From NCBI RefSeq assembly GCF_048751585.1, contig NZ_JAZHOB010000002.1:496001-560000 (forward strand): a stretch of DNA of 64,000 nt, read 5' to 3'. Source of the stretch: G025836975 sp048751585 (GTDB lineage: Bacteria > Pseudomonadota > Gammaproteobacteria > Burkholderiales > Burkholderiaceae_B). This document shows positions 61,635 through 64,000 of this stretch, in pieces (within the stretch, counting starts at the first letter, position 1; each line of letters opens with the position of its first letter). The notes beneath the pieces are model-generated. The model was not told the origin of the DNA. It made no database searches and worked only from the letters and a program-made list of their open reading frames with translations. Position numbers and translations under genes: made by a program.

Positions 61635-61661
61635 CTGGCGTGTCGCCAGCGCGTTCTTTTT
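61635..61661 (+). terminator. Possible terminator or attenuator between comF and trmL
   Basis: CTGGCG-TGT-CGCCAG is a perfect 6-base stem, followed after CGCG by TTCTTTTT. Only 9 bases separate it from the trmL start, so it may set the level of read-through into trmL. Confidence 0.5.
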
Positions 61662-61670
61662 ACTGCTTTC

Positions 61671-62141
61671 ATGTTTCACATCGTCCTGGTATCGCCCGAA
61701 ATCCCACCCAACACGGGCAACGTAATACGCCTGGCCGCCAATTCCGGCGCAAGCCTGCATCTGGTGCGGCCGCTGGGGTTCGAGCTGGACGACAAGAAGC
61801 TGAAGCGGGCCGGGCTGGACTACCATGAGTGGGCCAGATTGCAGGTCCACGACGACCTGGCCGCGGCCTTCGCCAGCATAGGCGGCGACGAGACCCGCCG
61901 CTACGCATTGACCACCAAAGGCGCCAGGCTGATTGGCCAAGTGCCGCTATTGCCCGGCGATGTGTTCGTCTTCGGACGAGAGACCGCGGGCATGTCCCAG
62001 GCGCAAATGGATCTATTCCCGCCGGAGCAGCGCCTGCGCTTGCCCATGCTGCCGCAACAACGCAGCCTTAATCTGTCGAACGCCGTGGCGGTCACGATTT
62101 ACGAAGCTTGGCGCCAGTCCGGCTACGCGGGCAGCGTCTAG
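61671..62141 (+). CDS. trmL: tRNA (cytidine/uridine-34-2'-O)-methyltransferase TrmL
   Basis: A 156-residue SpoU/TrmH-class (trefoil knot) methyltransferase that methylates the wobble base of tRNA-Leu. PEIPPNTGNVIRLAANSG near the start, VFGRETAGMS and RSLNLSNAVAVTIYEAWRQ at the end are the three SpoU motifs. The ATG at 61671 gives the usual length. It follows comF closely. Confidence 0.96.
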   Translation: MFHIVLVSPEIPPNTGNVIRLAANSGASLHLVRPLGFELDDKKLKRAGLDYHEWARLQVHDDLAAAFASIGGDETRRYALTTKGARLIGQVPLLPGDVFVFGRETAGMSQAQMDLFPPEQRLRLPMLPQQRSLNLSNAVAVTIYEAWRQSGYAGSV

Positions 62142-62198
62142 GCGGATTCGGGGCCGCTGCGGTGCTTCGGCGGTGCGAGGGCTTGCCGTGCCGGTCCC

Positions 62199-62218
62199 GG
62201 CCCGCCGGATGGCGGGCC
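62199..62218. repeat. Hairpin between convergent genes
   Basis: A perfect 8-base inverted repeat (GGCCCGCC / GGCGGGCC) with loop GGAT between trmL and the convergent Bug gene. It may serve as a bidirectional terminator but has no U-run. Confidence 0.5.
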
Positions 62219-62228
62219 ATGCGAACAG

Positions 62229-63227
62229 TTAATCCAGCGACAGGCCCAGCCGGTCTATCACTTCTTCCCAGCGTTTTTTCTCGTTCACCACCAAGGTAGT
62301 CAATGCTTCGGGCGTGGATGGCGCCGGCGTGAAATACAGCGCGGCCATTTTCTGTCTGACGTCGTCCCGCGCCAGAATCTTGCCTATGGCCGAATTGAGC
62401 TTGGCCACGATATCGCCGGGCGTGCCCGCCGGCACGAATATCGCATCCCACGAGATCGACTCGAATCCGGGGTAGCCTTGTGACGCCATGGTGGGTATGC
62501 CGGGCAGCACGTCGCTGGGTTCCAGGCTGGTAATGGCCAGTGCGCGGGCCTTGCCGGCTTTTACCTGTGTCATGGCAATGCCGGGCACCATGAAGCCTGC
62601 CTGGACATCGCCGGCGATGATGGATGTAATGATCTGGGGAAAGCCGGTGTAGGGAATCTGCTGCAGGCGGATATCCGCCTGGTGTTCAAGCATGGCCATT
62701 CCCAGATGCGAGGAGCTGCCCGGGCCGACCGTGCCGTAATTGAGCTCGCCGGGCCGTGCCTTGGCCAGGCTTACGAACTCCTGCACATTCTTCGCGGGAA
62801 AATCCTGCGGCACGACCAGCACATTGGGGCTCGTGCCGACCAGGGTGATCGGTGCCAGGTCCTTGAGCGGATCGTAGCCCAGTGTTTTTTTGTACAGGGA
62901 TGGCGCCGTGACCATGGGACCATTGATGGTCAGCAGTATCGTGTATCCGTCGGGCTTGGCCTTGCTGGCGTGGCGCGTGCCGATGTTGCCGCCCGCGCCG
63001 GGCTTGTTTTCCACCACGACGGCCTGGCCCAGGTCCTTGGCCAGCGGTTCGGCAATGGCCCGGGCCAGCACGTCGGGCGAGGAGCCTGCCGGGAAAGGAA
63101 CCACCATCTGGATGGGGCGCTCGGGCCAGGCGGCCTGCGCGAACGGCGCCAGCGCCAATGTGCCGGCGCCCGCGATGGCGAGTGCCGACCGGTGCAGCCA
63201 GCGGCCCAGGAATAAATTTCGAGACAT
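62229..63227 (-). CDS. Bug-type tripartite tricarboxylate receptor (TctC family)
   Basis: A 332-residue exported receptor. Signal MSRNLFLGRWLHRSALAIAG, then AWPERPIQMVVPFPAGSSPD, ENKPGAGGNIGTR, KPDGYTILL and the GFPQIITSIIAGDVQAGF block. PAGSSPD replaces the common PGGxxD of the carboxylate loop. AAGGAA lies 6 bases before the ATG. It follows gpsA by 24 bases on the minus strand and so may be read from the gpsA transcript. No membrane partner is near; ligand unknown. Confidence 0.92.
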   Translation of the reverse strand: MSRNLFLGRWLHRSALAIAGAGTLALAPFAQAAWPERPIQMVVPFPAGSSPDVLARAIAEPLAKDLGQAVVVENKPGAGGNIGTRHASKAKPDGYTILLTINGPMVTAPSLYKKTLGYDPLKDLAPITLVGTSPNVLVVPQDFPAKNVQEFVSLAKARPGELNYGTVGPGSSSHLGMAMLEHQADIRLQQIPYTGFPQIITSIIAGDVQAGFMVPGIAMTQVKAGKARALAITSLEPSDVLPGIPTMASQGYPGFESISWDAIFVPAGTPGDIVAKLNSAIGKILARDDVRQKMAALYFTPAPSTPEALTTLVVNEKKRWEEVIDRLGLSLD

Positions 63228-63251
63228 GGCAATTCCTTGCATGGAAAAAGA

Positions 63252-64000
63252 TTAAAGATCAAGCCGAGGTCGGGGCGATTCGGGTTTGGCGTCGCGGGTC
63301 AGCAGGCCGGATACGGCAGCTTCCGGCGCCAGGCCGTCGAACAGGACATGGCAGACGGCTTCGGTGATGGGCAGATCGATTTGATATTTTCGGCCTAGCG
63401 CCAGAGCGGCGCGGGCGCAGCGCACGCCTTCGGCTGTCATGCCGCCCGCGAGGATCGCATCCAGCGTCTTTCCTTCGGCTATGGCCAGCCCCACTTGGCG
63501 GTTGCGCGAAAGGGCGCCTGTTGCCGTCAGCACCAGATCGCCCAGGCCGGTCAGGCCGGAAAAAGTTTCCGCCAGGCCTCCCATGGCCAGCCCCAGCCTT
63601 TGCATCTCGGCCAGGCCCCGGGTGATCAGGGCGGCCCGCGCATTGGTGCCCAGGCCCAGGCCGTCGGAAATGCCGCAGGCGATGGCCATGACGTTTTTCA
63701 ATGCGCCGCCCACTTCCACACCGATGACGTCGCTGCTGCTGTATATGCGGGCGTTGGCGCCATGCAAGGCCGATACCACCGCCTGGGCGGTACCGGTTTG
63801 CGTGGTGGCAATGGTCAGCGCCACAGGCAGGCCCTGGGCGACCTCGCGGGCGAACGATGGCCCGGACAGCACACCCAGGCCCACGCCGGGCAGGGAACTG
63901 AACGCCGCTTGGGCTATCTCGTGGGGGAGCTGGCCGCTGTCGGGCAGAAAGCCCTTGCACGTCCACACTATGCTTAATGCGCTGCAGGATCTGCCGGCCA
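63252..64000 (-). CDS. gpsA: Glycerol-3-phosphate dehydrogenase [NAD(P)+], C-terminal part
   Basis: The frame is open to the right edge, so the N-terminal Rossmann motif lies outside. The part present (about 249 residues) has VWTCKGF, the active-site block VLSGPSFAREVAQGLP, the catalytic lysine region VEVGGALKNVMAIACGISDG and the C-terminal FSGLTGLGDLVLTATG with RNRQVG. It makes glycerol 3-phosphate from dihydroxyacetone phosphate for phospholipids. It ends in a short charged tail (DAKPESPRPRLDL). Confidence 0.96.
   Translation of the reverse strand, partial: AGRSCSALSIVWTCKGFLPDSGQLPHEIAQAAFSSLPGVGLGVLSGPSFAREVAQGLPVALTIATTQTGTAQAVVSALHGANARIYSSSDVIGVEVGGALKNVMAIACGISDGLGLGTNARAALITRGLAEMQRLGLAMGGLAETFSGLTGLGDLVLTATGALSRNRQVGLAIAEGKTLDAILAGGMTAEGVRCARAALALGRKYQIDLPITEAVCHVLFDGLAPEAAVSGLLTRDAKPESPRPRLDL

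Noticed and set aside
1..64000. CRISPR arrays, tRNA/rRNA genes, insertion sequences, integrase or att sites
   Set aside because: None could be recognised by eye; no transposase-like frames or terminal repeats were found.

Overview
The window looks like a chromosome segment of a betaproteobacterium, most likely of the family Alcaligenaceae (Bordetella/Achromobacter/Pusillimonas-like); the genus cannot be read from it. The pointers are high GC, three periplasmic Bug-type (TctC) receptors without membrane partners, dprA next to def-fmt, an rsmB-DUF4390-ntrY-ntrX block, and comF-trmL near gpsA. No rRNA, tRNA, CRISPR array or insertion sequence was seen. Gene names and roles come from reading protein motifs by eye; no database search was possible.

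Layout. 1-7054 (+): a branched-chain-type (Liv) ABC transporter operon with an AMP-forming acyl-CoA ligase at each end (the first cut by the window edge), followed by an orphan polar amino acid binding protein and a terminator (7130-8240). 8304-19971 (-): a second Liv transporter (LivK-H-M-G-F order of transcription) in a catabolic cluster with a flavin monooxygenase, DUF3237 protein, acyl-CoA ligase, SCP2-like protein, alpha/beta hydrolase, enoyl-CoA hydratase-like protein and metallo-beta-lactamase-fold hydrolase. 20080-29119: a Bug receptor divergent from MmgE/PrpD, TetR and a ketosteroid-dehydrogenase-like flavoprotein, then a hydroxyisobutyrate-dehydrogenase-like protein, an aldehyde dehydrogenase and an acyl-CoA dehydrogenase. 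29210-33733: LysR, an M24-like protein, a Bug receptor and a second LysR. 33802-40992: housekeeping and mixed genes (DUF4256, SulP, HMG-CoA-lyase family, dprA, def, fmt, methyltransferase). 41196-47787 (+): a TRAP transporter operon with a flavoprotein, an enoyl-CoA hydratase-like protein and a CoA-transferase. 47795-52071: LacI, a kinase and an enolase paralogue on the minus strand, divergent from a GntR regulator. 52099-64000: rimO, rsmB, DUF4390, ntrY, a short ntrX, an old yellow enzyme, a BioC-like methyltransferase, comF, trmL, a Bug receptor and gpsA (cut by the edge).

How the parts fit. The 8-29 kb stretch reads as one uptake-plus-degradation system for an unknown ring or branched carboxylic compound: import by ABC transporter or Bug receptor, activation by a CoA ligase, flavin-dependent oxygenation and dehydrogenation, hydrolysis, and beta-oxidation-like steps. 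Its clearest regulatory signal is a pair of matching inverted repeats, GATACG-N3-CGTAT, each placed on a good sigma70 promoter in the divergent 21.1-21.4 kb region, with a TetR gene two genes away. The 41-52 kb stretch holds a second candidate system: TRAP uptake with CoA transfer, beside a translationally coupled sugar/alcohol-kinase-like gene and an enolase paralogue that has lost a catalytic-site histidine. It sits between def-fmt and rsmB-ntrYX, blocks that I recall as close together in relatives, so it may be an insertion.
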